Notes under the pieces: generated by a model
Database searches by the model: none
What the model saw: only the letters and a program-made list of their open reading frames with translations
What the model was told of the DNA's origin: nothing
Shown: positions 43,774 through 52,593 of the stretch, piece by piece
Position numbering within the stretch: the stretch's first letter is position 1
Layout of the letters: each line of letters starts with the position of its first letter
Made by a program: the position numbers and the translations under genes
DNA from: Bacteroidota bacterium
GTDB taxonomy: Bacteria > Bacteroidota > Bacteroidia > Bacteroidales > SZUA-534
Length of the DNA: 64,000 bases
NCBI GenBank assembly: GCA_003250355.1
Contig: QKGS01000002.1
Location: 1-64,000, forward strand
Reading direction: 5' to 3'

Positions 43774-45459
43774 TTATACTAACCAAATAGTTTGATATGG
43801 TGCTAAAACATAGTTTTCAATTCTTTTGCCCGTAAGTAAGTCAAACACAAAGCTTTCATACTCTTTGGGTAACGAAATATTCACCTCATTACCTGTAACA
43901 TTTGAAATAGAAATAACTTTAGAACTACCATTGTTGCGGCATATTGCAAATATTTCGGAGCCTAGGTTTATTACATTTTGTTTGGCCGCCGGATGAAAAG
44001 CTTTTTGATTGGTTCTGATATTAATTGCATTCAGCAATTCTGCAAATATTTTACTGCGGCGCGAATTTTTATTATTTAATTCTGCTTCCAATTGCTCATA
44101 ATGGAGTCTTTCCCTGTTTATGGTTCTGGCTCTACCTGTCTCTTCTACTCCGGCAATGTTGTTATGCGATGCCAACAAACTATGAATATAAAATGCAGGC
44201 ATTCCTTTTACTGCAAGATTTATAAGTTGTGAACATACAAATCGTTTATCCTGAAAACCATCTTCACCATTTGCCCGCGAGCGTTTCATAGAGTCGTAAT
44301 AAGTAATATTTAACTCATATGGACTGGTTGTTCCATCGCTGTTTGCTTTCATGCTTATATAACCTCCCGAGGCCTTAATATCGTTAAATAAAGGAGTTTT
44401 TTCTACTTCGGGCAATAACCCCTCAAGTGGTCGTACTCCAATACCATCGTGCGACGATGTAAAATTGAAATACGTACATTCATCAGGCAATTCAGGTAAT
44501 AAAGATGCCCATTCATTCAAATAAGTACTATTACCCGAATTAAGAGCATGTAGTAATAGTGGTGGCAAACTAAACTGATAAACCATATGAGCTTCATCGC
44601 CATTGCCAAAATAACTCAGGTTTTCTTTGTTTGGTACATTTGTTTCTGTTATTATAATTACGTTGGGGTCGACCAATTCGGCTGCATTACGCATAAGTTT
44701 TACCACTTCGTGTGTTTCAGGCAAATGCAAACAATTAGTTCCCAGCTCTTTCCACAGAAATGCAATAGCATCGAGGCGAATTATTTTTGAACCGTTTTGA
44801 ATATAAAATAGCAATATTTCAAGCATAGTTTGAAGTACTACCGGGTTTGAAAAGTTTAAATCAACTTGGTCTTCGCTAAATGTTGTCCATACATACTTCT
44901 CCCCTTTTGTTGTATTTACTTTAGTCAATAAAGGGAGATTTCTTGGACGTACTACCTTTGAATAATCTAACCTGGGGTCGGCTTCAATAAAAAAGTCGGA
45001 GCCTGTTCCTGTACCTTTTACATAATTCTGAAACCACTCACCTACACTCGATGCGTGATTTATAACAAGGTCGGCCATTAGTTTATTTTGCTCTGCTATT
45101 TTATTTATCTCGTTCCATGTACCCAATTGGGGATTTACCTGCATAAAATCAATTACTGAAAAACCGTCATCGCTGCTGTATGGGAAAAAAGGCAATATAT
45201 GTACTGCATTAATATAACCTTTGAGTTTAGTAGCCAGAAATTTTTTCAACGTGTTAAGTGGCAGTTCATTGTTTTCCAACAAGCTATCGCCATAAGTAAT
45301 TAGCAATACATCTTTTTCTGTCCAAAGGGGCTCTCTTTCTATTGGTGTTTTAGGTATTTTTGACGATATCATATTAATAATATCTTCTCGTTGCTTATCG
45401 CTAATATTGCTTTTATAAATTGATGTTAATCGTTGGTTTATTATATTTTTCCAGCTCAT
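43774..45459 (-). CDS. GH13_18 sugar phosphorylase
   Basis: 561 residues. An alpha-amylase-type barrel of the sucrose phosphorylase group: VHILPFFPYSSDDGFSVID near the start, IIRLDAIAFLWKELG (nucleophile Asp), IITETNVP (acid/base Glu) and FTSSHDGIG (third Asp). Subfamily 18 includes sucrose, glucosylglycerol and glucosylglycerate phosphorylases. The next gene upstream encodes a GpgS-like glucosylglycerate synthase, so the most likely substrate is glucosylglycerate, cleaved to glucose-1-phosphate and glycerate. A terminator separates the two genes. Confidence 0.85.
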   Translation of the reverse strand: MSWKNIINQRLTSIYKSNISDKQREDIINMISSKIPKTPIEREPLWTEKDVLLITYGDSLLENNELPLNTLKKFLATKLKGYINAVHILPFFPYSSDDGFSVIDFMQVNPQLGTWNEINKIAEQNKLMADLVINHASSVGEWFQNYVKGTGTGSDFFIEADPRLDYSKVVRPRNLPLLTKVNTTKGEKYVWTTFSEDQVDLNFSNPVVLQTMLEILLFYIQNGSKIIRLDAIAFLWKELGTNCLHLPETHEVVKLMRNAAELVDPNVIIITETNVPNKENLSYFGNGDEAHMVYQFSLPPLLLHALNSGNSTYLNEWASLLPELPDECTYFNFTSSHDGIGVRPLEGLLPEVEKTPLFNDIKASGGYISMKANSDGTTSPYELNITYYDSMKRSRANGEDGFQDKRFVCSQLINLAVKGMPAFYIHSLLASHNNIAGVEETGRARTINRERLHYEQLEAELNNKNSRRSKIFAELLNAINIRTNQKAFHPAAKQNVINLGSEIFAICRNNGSSKVISISNVTGNEVNISLPKEYESFVFDLLTGKRIENYVLAPYQTIWLV

Positions 45460-45497
45460 AAGTTACATTATTAGTTAATATATATTTTTAAAACAAA

Positions 45498-45532
45498 TAA
45501 AAAAGGCTTCTGTTGCAATTGCAAAGAAGCCT
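45498..45532 (-). terminator. Terminator after the GpgS-like gene
   Basis: Leftward, AGGCTTCTTTGCAA pairs with TTGCAACAGAAGCCT and is followed by six T. It would limit transcription from the glycosyltransferase operon into the phosphorylase gene. Confidence 0.75.
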
Positions 45533-45556
45533 CATATTTATATAGAAATAAATTCT

Positions 45557-46768
45557 TTACTTATTATCTTCTTCTACAACATTTACAAATTCATCAAGTA
45601 AGTCGGGAATAGCACTTATTACCCTTTTCCAACTTGGAATAAGAGGTGTTTGGTTAGGATTACTCAAATAGCTGATACCTGCCTGATACACGTTCCTGGC
45701 CAATTGGTCAACCAAACGTTCTTCTTTGTGTCGGTCATATTTCAAGCCATTCATAACAGCATCACTATTGTATTGTTCTACCATATCGAGAGCTATGCGA
45801 TGATAGGTAGCTTTTATAGATCGGAACATCCCTTCGCTAAATACTGCACCGTCTGAAGCCAGTTTGGCACAAATAGAACGGGCTATATCGAAGCTCATTT
45901 TGCTTAACCCTTTATCGGGGTTGTCGAACGATTCGCTTTGATGCTTATGGTCGTATCGGTCGGCTATTTCAACCTGACAAATACGGCTTATGGCATTGTT
46001 ACGGTGCACCTCGGCTAATATACCTACTTCTAACCCCCAATCGCTTGGTATACGAATAGTTTTCAATACATCGGCACGCATACTAAATTCACCTGAAAGA
46101 ATATAACGAAACCCATCGAGATAATCGAGGTATTCTAACGGACCCAGGAATTTTTTCAGTGTTCGTATAAGAGGTGTAACAAGTAAACGAACCATGCGCC
46201 CGTTTATTTTTTCCTCATCGGCACGAAAATAGTATCCTTTGCAATATTTGTAGTTGAATGTTGGCTTGGCTACCGGATACAATAAACGAGCCAGTAAATC
46301 GCGGTTATAAGTAATAATATCGGCATCGTGTAGTGCTATAGCTTCAGAGCGTCCCGAAGCTATCATATAACCAAAACAGAACCATACATTTTTACCTTTA
46401 CCCGGATTGCCCGGGTGAATATTTTGCTCATTGAGCTTGTATTCCAGTTCTTTCATACCCGGACCATCGTTCCATATAACCCGATGATGTTGGGGTAAAA
46501 CTGAAAAGAATTCTTTCGCTTTTTTAAACTGATCTTCATTAGCTGCATCCAAGCCTATTACTATCTCATTCAGGTAAGATATATCCTTTAGTGTATTTAC
46601 TATTTTTGTAAGAGCCGGACGTTCAAGTTCGGAATACAACGATGGTATAATGAGCCCCATAGGTCTCTTCTCCGAATACCTCATTAATTCTGATTCAATA
46701 TCTTCAATAGGTCTGTTTCGGAAATTATGTAATGTGGTAATGTTTGAATTTTGATAAAAATCGCCCAT
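45557..46768 (-). CDS. gpgS: Glucosyl-3-phosphoglycerate synthase-like GT
   Basis: 403 residues, GT81/GT2-like fold. LIIPSLYSELERPALTKIVN starts the nucleotide-sugar domain, PGNPGKGKNVWFCFGYMIASG and ALHDADI (the D-x-D metal site) follow, and YRFILSGEFSMRADVL and the WGLEVGILAEV acceptor region match GpgS. It makes glucosyl-3-phosphoglycerate from NDP-glucose and 3-phosphoglycerate, the first step to glucosylglycerate. It is the last gene of a leftward group with a HAD protein and two glycosyltransferases. Confidence 0.85.
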   Translation of the reverse strand: MGDFYQNSNITTLHNFRNRPIEDIESELMRYSEKRPMGLIIPSLYSELERPALTKIVNTLKDISYLNEIVIGLDAANEDQFKKAKEFFSVLPQHHRVIWNDGPGMKELEYKLNEQNIHPGNPGKGKNVWFCFGYMIASGRSEAIALHDADIITYNRDLLARLLYPVAKPTFNYKYCKGYYFRADEEKINGRMVRLLVTPLIRTLKKFLGPLEYLDYLDGFRYILSGEFSMRADVLKTIRIPSDWGLEVGILAEVHRNNAISRICQVEIADRYDHKHQSESFDNPDKGLSKMSFDIARSICAKLASDGAVFSEGMFRSIKATYHRIALDMVEQYNSDAVMNGLKYDRHKEERLVDQLARNVYQAGISYLSNPNQTPLIPSWKRVISAIPDLLDEFVNVVEEDNK

Positions 46769-46874
46769 ATATATATCATTAATTTGTTAGAACTGTGTAA
46801 ATATTCTTAAAGTTAAGAAAATAGTGTTACTAAACCATTAAGATAGCAGGCTTTTTTAAAATGGGTACGAGTAA

Positions 46875-47315
46875 TTACAAATAGTTTTTTATGTTCAATG
46901 TTAATATTGCCCATACTATATATCGCAAAGCTTTTCCAATAAACATACCTGTTGCTACATTTAATACTTTTATTCTCAATATACCAAGTATTACTGCAAT
47001 AATATCGCCTATAAAAGGGAGCCAGCAAAAAAACGACACAAAGTACTCTTTACCTTCTATTCGCTTTATAGTTACATCGAGTTTTTCGTTGGATATTCTC
47101 AAATATTTATTTATAAAATCTCTTTTTCCCAAATATCCCAAACCATACGACGACATTCCGCCAAGAAAATTACCAACAGTAGCCACTATCAATGACAAAA
47201 CCGGATCGAATCCGGTTAGTATCATGCCCGATAGCATGGCCTCAGAGCTAAATGGAATAATTGTAGCTGCAAGAAATGTTGCACCAAATAGACCTGCATA
47301 GGCAGCCAGTTCCAT
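46875..47315 (-). CDS. YqaA-type VTT/DedA membrane protein
   Basis: 146 residues with four hydrophobic segments. SNARE-associated (VTT) features: FSSEAMLSGMI, TVGNFLGGMSSYGLGYLG and FFCWLPFIGDIIAVILGILR. DedA relatives are thought to flip undecaprenyl phosphate or phospholipids; YqaA's role is unknown. It is 3 bases after the next glycosyltransferase gene and separated from gpgS by 106 bases. Confidence 0.8.
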   Translation of the reverse strand: MELAAYAGLFGATFLAATIIPFSSEAMLSGMILTGFDPVLSLIVATVGNFLGGMSSYGLGYLGKRDFINKYLRISNEKLDVTIKRIEGKEYFVSFFCWLPFIGDIIAVILGILRIKVLNVATGMFIGKALRYIVWAILTLNIKNYL

Positions 47316-47318
47316 ATA

Positions 47319-48773
47319 TTATGTTATTAATACTTTTGTAAATATATCTTTTATCAGACCTTTTAATTTTTCGGCGATAATATGATGTCCAAGGTTTTCT
47401 TCAAGTGTAACCAAATTGTGCATAACCACTTGGTTGCGGTATTCAATATCGGTTAATAAACGATACGATTCATCGACCAATTCCTGAGTTATTTCACACT
47501 TTTCTGTTGCAGGCAATTTGAACCCTATTTTTTCAATTTCTTCTTTATAAACCTCATATTTGTTTATAACCGTTGGAACGCCAAATGAAATAAGCTCAAG
47601 CAGGTTATTGCCAAAGCCTTCCACTTCGCTGAAATATGTTCCTATACCACCGGCAGCAGCAACAACTCCGGGGAGTTCGGCAAATTTATAATACTTTTTA
47701 TCTACAATAATATCGCGATGCGATAGTATTACTCCCTCTCCCATTATAAATATCACGTTTGAATGTTCACGCTTTGCATATTGCTCGCGGTAATAGTTCT
47801 TTAACCATTTTTTATACTGATTCTGTTCATCGCCCGAATGACCTGTTACAATAAGAGCCACACATTTATTGACTCCTTCTTGCTCAAATTTTTCTTCGAG
47901 GCGAAATGCTAAATCAATAGCTGTTTCTATTTTTTTACGAGGAACAATACGTGTATGCTGAAGCAATATTGCTGTCGATTCCATATCGAAACCCTTTTCT
48001 TCAAGTGCATCGGTTAAGCCAATATCGCGCCAAAATGTTTTATTGTATCGTTGAACATCGGGGGCTAGCAGTTCACCTTTCTCTACATATTTTTCGTAGT
48101 TCCACTCTATTTCACTTGTATTGGGAACAACTACAGCCCTCTCTTTAAAGAAATTTGCAGCTCGCTCGGGGTCGTATTTTTTAAATACTTTTTTACCCAG
48201 TTCTATTTGACTGTGATTTATAAATGCCAATCCGTCGACATAAGTTCCGGGAAGGAATTTCAAATATTTCTTAATTACACTATTGGGGTTTGCAAATATA
48301 TCTCGTTCAAAATACGAATCGTGCCACCAAACTAACTGCTTAGGCCAAATAATACCTTGCGAGTTCAGTTCTTCGAAGTAGTAGCCCAAACCTACTGCCG
48401 TAATAAAATTATATGGGTGCGATGTGTTATGGGCAATAATCAGGTCTATTTCGTTATTATTAACCCAATCGGCAATAAATTCTTTAGCAAATGTTGCTTC
48501 TTTATGAATTCGGTCTTCAAGGTTGGCAGGTGGTGGTTCCTGATTAAATGTTGATAGTATCTCCTTATGCATATCGCTCTTATGCCAGAATACTTCATTT
48601 ATTTCTGCATTAAAGCGTGGCGATGAGTGAGCTCCAAGAAAAAATATATTACCTAGTTTAATATCCATTTTATCTACCATGGCATGTACTGTTTGGTCTA
48701 TAACAATAGATACACCATCGTTTTTTCCTATTAGTGAATGTATTATGCCTATTCTTAATTTTGAAATATCCAT
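47319..48773 (-). CDS. GT4-like glycosyltransferase
   Basis: 484 residues. The N-terminus IGIIHSLIGKNDGVSIVIDQTVHAM is the GT4-type donor/acceptor loop; the C-terminal Rossmann half has TAILLQHTRIVPRKKIETAIDLA and SEVEGFGNNLLELISFGVPTVIN (the E-x7-E-like nucleotide-sugar motif). It is longer than most GT4 enzymes. Placed in the GpgS cluster, it may extend glucosylglycerate (for example with mannose) or serve another glycoside. Specificity cannot be read from the sequence. Confidence 0.75.
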   Translation of the reverse strand: MDISKLRIGIIHSLIGKNDGVSIVIDQTVHAMVDKMDIKLGNIFFLGAHSSPRFNAEINEVFWHKSDMHKEILSTFNQEPPPANLEDRIHKEATFAKEFIADWVNNNEIDLIIAHNTSHPYNFITAVGLGYYFEELNSQGIIWPKQLVWWHDSYFERDIFANPNSVIKKYLKFLPGTYVDGLAFINHSQIELGKKVFKKYDPERAANFFKERAVVVPNTSEIEWNYEKYVEKGELLAPDVQRYNKTFWRDIGLTDALEEKGFDMESTAILLQHTRIVPRKKIETAIDLAFRLEEKFEQEGVNKCVALIVTGHSGDEQNQYKKWLKNYYREQYAKREHSNVIFIMGEGVILSHRDIIVDKKYYKFAELPGVVAAAGGIGTYFSEVEGFGNNLLELISFGVPTVINKYEVYKEEIEKIGFKLPATEKCEITQELVDESYRLLTDIEYRNQVVMHNLVTLEENLGHHIIAEKLKGLIKDIFTKVLIT

Positions 48774-48810
48774 AGTATGCTATTTTTCAGGTTAATGGTG
48801 CAATTTCACA

Positions 48811-49728
48811 TTAAAGGTTTACAATATCAAATATTTGCGATAAATCATCGATAATATAATCGGCTTCTAAATTTATACATCGTTCGTCGGTTTTACGTAA
48901 TCGAAGGGAACGTTTATCGGCAGTGTATAAAACAGTTTTGAAACCAACCTGACTTGCTGTCCAAATATCTTTTAACATATCATTACCAACAAATATCACT
49001 TCATTTGGGTTCAAATTATATTTTGTTTTTAATGCTCTTGCTAATATTTCAAACAATGTAACATCGGGCTTTGACCTTAGTATTTTGTATGAATAAACCG
49101 ATATTTCCTCATCGAAACCATGAATATGTTCAATTTCTGTTATTTCATTATTAATAAAATAGTTCATTAACAGTGGAGTATAAAACTGAGCATTGCTAAC
49201 TATTCCAACAGGTATATTTGATTTGAATAACTTTTGTAAAGTATCGTTCATTCCAGGCATTGGAAATACCTTATTGCCAAGCATTTCAAATACTACCGTA
49301 AGCAATTTTATATTAATATCTTCGGTAGCCTTTACCCAACCGCTGTTTTCGGCGGTATTCATACATACTTCCCATACTTTTATTATATCAATTTCAGGAT
49401 ACGGATGGCTCAGTTTTTTTAATTCTTCGTGTGTTTTTAATACCGTATTATGAAATAATTCGAGTAGTTTTTCTGCATCTGTTGTATAGTTTTTATTACA
49501 CCACTCATACCCTCCCTCACGTATTGCGGTATTAAGGTGTGCAACCGATGCCGTAGCTTTATCAATATCGCCCGATGCCGAAATAATTAAAGTGCCGTAA
49601 ATATCGAATATTACTGCTTTAATACTATTATCTGTACATATTTTTATTTCAGTGTTTGTAGGGATAGGTTTTAATTCCTCTAAGCTACTGAGGTAGTGTT
49701 TTATACGCGTTAAATATTCGTTTTGCAT
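48811..49728 (-). CDS. HAD superfamily hydrolase
   Basis: 305 residues. Motif I is FDIYGTLI, motif II lies in GIVSNAQ, the lysine motif is in RSKPDVTLFE, and motif IV is VFVGNDMLKDIWTA. In motif I the usual second Asp of phosphatases is Tyr, as in haloacid dehalogenase-type members, so phosphatase activity is uncertain. Its position in the cluster would suit removal of the 3-phosphate of glucosyl-3-phosphoglycerate. It starts 44 bases inside the upstream gene and is thus translationally linked to it. Confidence 0.75.
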   Translation of the reverse strand: MQNEYLTRIKHYLSSLEELKPIPTNTEIKICTDNSIKAVIFDIYGTLIISASGDIDKATASVAHLNTAIREGGYEWCNKNYTTDAEKLLELFHNTVLKTHEELKKLSHPYPEIDIIKVWEVCMNTAENSGWVKATEDINIKLLTVVFEMLGNKVFPMPGMNDTLQKLFKSNIPVGIVSNAQFYTPLLMNYFINNEITEIEHIHGFDEEISVYSYKILRSKPDVTLFEILARALKTKYNLNPNEVIFVGNDMLKDIWTASQVGFKTVLYTADKRSLRLRKTDERCINLEADYIIDDLSQIFDIVNL

Positions 49729-50974
49729 ATTCTTCTACTGAAAAATTTTTAATAATAGTTTCACGATTTTCATTAACCGTTACTTCACTTACTTTGGGTG
49801 GAAAATTTTCAAATACTTTATTTGATTTTTCAAAATCACTTACTGTAATATTTCCTGCTAATATATTGGTAATAAAGGCTTGCTGCTCTTTCGTTTCCAT
49901 TTCTGAAAATTCACAGTTTCCATTAAAATATATTCCATTATATAAAAACGGGAATTGAACCCCTTCTGTTTTTAAATCGGTTGTAATATATTCAATATCA
50001 CGGCCTATAACCGGTGTTCCAATAATCCAAGGCTCCAAATATGCCATTCCAAAACCTTCCTGAATGCTTGTGGTAATACAATAATCGGAACCGGAAATAA
50101 TATCAATAAAATTAACACGTTCACCCGCCTCAAAAATAATTGCAATATTGTTTTTATTGCAAAATTCTTTCCACTTTTTATACAGTTCTATTTCAACCGG
50201 ATTTCGCGGAGGCAGAGTTACAAGCACTTGTATATTACTATAAAGTGCTGATAATAAAATCAATTCGCCAATATTTTTGCGTTTAATAATACGTACCGGA
50301 TATGTTATTATTGTTTTGTCGGGGGCAATATCAAATTCTGATATTATTTTATTTCTGTTTGTAGGCTTATGGGGTGCTTCATTTAATGGTACGTATACCG
50401 GATTGGGAAATAAAAAAACCCGTCTTATGTTTACTCCTATATTGATAACTCTGTCATAATCGAACCGGTTTAACACTCCAATAATATATTTATCACTTGC
50501 CGGATACATAATACTATTGAGGCTCTTACCAAATTCAGTTTCTATAATTTTTTGCAAATAAGCCATATTTACAGGGCGGTCTTCTGCAAAATCGTGGGCA
50601 TGGTTTACTACCGAATAGCCTTCGTTGAGCAATGCATTTACCGCTAAGGTTACAATTGGATTTTTACCCAAATTAATGTTATGTACATGAAGAATAGTAC
50701 TTTCCGATACTATTGCTTTTAATTTTGCATATGTGATATTGTATATCTTACTTAGCTCGCCTGCTTTAAATTCTCTGTCGAACAGATAGTTAAAAACAGG
50801 GTCTACTATAACATTAACATCCAAGGCATTATAATACTCTTCGTTTTCACAGTGCCCTGCAATAACGGTAATATTAGTATTAGGATATATTTTCTTGATT
50901 CCGGCTACCTGCGACTCTATAATTCGGGTAACACCCCCCGGATTCAAATGATAATGAAAAATAGCTATGTGCAT
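49685..50974 (-). CDS. GT4-like glycosyltransferase
   Basis: 429 residues. The N-terminal HYHLNPGGVTRIIESQV is the GT4 acceptor loop; the C-terminal part has VRIIKRKNIGELILLSALY and TTSIQEGFGMAYLEPWIIGTPVIG (E-x7-E). It is the first gene of the leftward cluster and overlaps the HAD gene. Probable donors are NDP-glucose or GDP-mannose. It may act on glucosylglycerate or on a separate glycoside; unproven. Confidence 0.75.
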   Translation of the reverse strand: MHIAIFHYHLNPGGVTRIIESQVAGIKKIYPNTNITVIAGHCENEEYYNALDVNVIVDPVFNYLFDREFKAGELSKIYNITYAKLKAIVSESTILHVHNINLGKNPIVTLAVNALLNEGYSVVNHAHDFAEDRPVNMAYLQKIIETEFGKSLNSIMYPASDKYIIGVLNRFDYDRVINIGVNIRRVFLFPNPVYVPLNEAPHKPTNRNKIISEFDIAPDKTIITYPVRIIKRKNIGELILLSALYSNIQVLVTLPPRNPVEIELYKKWKEFCNKNNIAIIFEAGERVNFIDIISGSDYCITTSIQEGFGMAYLEPWIIGTPVIGRDIEYITTDLKTEGVQFPFLYNGIYFNGNCEFSEMETKEQQAFITNILAGNITVSDFEKSNKVFENFPPKVSEVTVNENRETIIKNFSVEEYAKRIFNAYKTLPQ

Positions 50975-51011
50975 ATTAAATATTATTTTTAATACCTAAA
51001 CTGAACATAAG

Positions 51012-51046
51012 AGTATTGAGTATCAAGTATCAAGTATTGATTATCA
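51012..51046. repeat. Heptameric (gagtatc/caagtat) repeat
   Basis: Run of 7-bp units GAGTATT, GAGTATC, AAGTATC, AAGTATT upstream of the glycosyltransferase cluster. Closely similar to 16413-16446. Confidence 0.6.
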
Positions 51047-51131
51047 GGACTTTTTATGTTTTAGTAAAAATATTTTGCCAAAAAAGCGAATATTAAAATT
51101 AAGGTAGTAACAATTTATATTTTGAGCTTAT

Positions 51132-52496
51132 CTAAATATCCTTTATCAGCTTATTTCCTTTAAATTGGTTAAGGATATTATCAGTTTCATTAAAGCTTTT
51201 AATAATTTCACTTAGCACTCTATCTTCTTGATTTACAAATAATATATCGTTCCCCTTGCGATTAAGTTGTTGTACTATATCTTGAATTCTAATATTGTGA
51301 ACATCTTTATAAGGGATAAAATATGATTCCTTGTTTACATCGCCGGGGGTTTCTATTATCATGTTTATTTCAACAAGTTCGTATAAAATATGACGTACTA
51401 CCCTCACCGGCAATTTAAGCTTCTCCGATATTTTTGGCGAAGTTAACGGCGGCTCTCCTTTGAGGAAATTTTGAACTATTTCATTGAATATATATACGCT
51501 TACAATACGATGCGACCATCGGTTCATACTTTTAATATCGCTTTCAAACTCATATTTTCTATGGTTCTGAGCAGCAAACGATATTTCGGCACCAAACAAT
51601 ACTATTAGCCAACTAAAGTTTAACCATACTAGAAATAATGGAAGAGCTGCAAAACCGCCGTACACAGCATTGTAATTCGATACACCTATTTGGAAATGAA
51701 AATATCCCCATTGCAGAACCTGAAAGAGTGAACCTGCAATTACTCCGGCAAGCAGAGCCGATGCAAATTTAACCTTAGTATTGGGCATAACCATATATAC
51801 TAATGTAAATAACAGCCATACAAGCACATAAGGAATTGATTTCATTCCAATATGTATTATCGGGCGCATGAAACCTATCAGAGTTATTTCACTCATTATC
51901 TTATCTATCATTTGTATTATTAATACCTGAGTACTACTTGATAGTACAAATAGTATTATTGTTACCAACATCATAGAGAAATAATCGCTGAATTTACGAA
52001 AGAATACTCTCCCTTTATTCACCTGCCAAATACTGTTAAAGGCATTTTCAATATTGCCCAAAACTTTCATTACTGACCAAAATAAAAAAGAGAGACCAAT
52101 TCCAAATACCCAACCTCCACTTACATTATCAAGCATATTACGTGAAAAGTTAATAAGCCATGCGGCAACCTCTTCCTGCCCTTTTAATGTATCCTGAAGC
52201 ATCGACTGCATTTTATCTTCCATACCAAAACCTTTGGCAAGGCCAAATACCATAGCCAAAACTGGCACTACCGATAGTACTGAGAAAAATGTAAGTGAAG
52301 CAGCTTGCAATTGAACCTTGTCTTCCTGAAAACCGCGGTATGCCAATACAAAACTTCGCAAAAGGTTAATATACATACGTTTAAAAACGGGTAATCCTTT
52401 TGTTTCCAATTTCCATATATCGGTGAGCAAATGTGTTTTTATAAACTTCACTTTATCAATAAGCTTGTTTGCTCTTTTGTTTTTAAGTTTTGTCAT
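51132..52496 (-). CDS. YihY/BrkB family membrane protein
   Basis: 454 residues. Six membrane helices in the first about 310 residues contain the family blocks AASLTFFSVLSVVPVLAMVF, WVFGIGLSFLFWSVMKVLGNIENAFNSIW and YGGFAALPLFLVWLNFSWLIVLFGAEISFA. The C-terminal about 130 residues look like a winged helix (PPLTSPKISEKLKLPVRVVRHILYEL), a Bacteroidota extension absent from shorter homologs such as E. coli YihY. Function of the family is unsettled. Confidence 0.85.
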   Translation of the reverse strand: MTKLKNKRANKLIDKVKFIKTHLLTDIWKLETKGLPVFKRMYINLLRSFVLAYRGFQEDKVQLQAASLTFFSVLSVVPVLAMVFGLAKGFGMEDKMQSMLQDTLKGQEEVAAWLINFSRNMLDNVSGGWVFGIGLSFLFWSVMKVLGNIENAFNSIWQVNKGRVFFRKFSDYFSMMLVTIILFVLSSSTQVLIIQMIDKIMSEITLIGFMRPIIHIGMKSIPYVLVWLLFTLVYMVMPNTKVKFASALLAGVIAGSLFQVLQWGYFHFQIGVSNYNAVYGGFAALPLFLVWLNFSWLIVLFGAEISFAAQNHRKYEFESDIKSMNRWSHRIVSVYIFNEIVQNFLKGEPPLTSPKISEKLKLPVRVVRHILYELVEINMIIETPGDVNKESYFIPYKDVHNIRIQDIVQQLNRKGNDILFVNQEDRVLSEIIKSFNETDNILNQFKGNKLIKDI

Positions 52497-52593
52497 ATAA
52501 TTATTTCATTAATTAATTGCATAACACTACATACATTTAGTCTCTAATTCACAAATTATAAACCAATGTAAGTAAGTATGCAATTTAAACATA

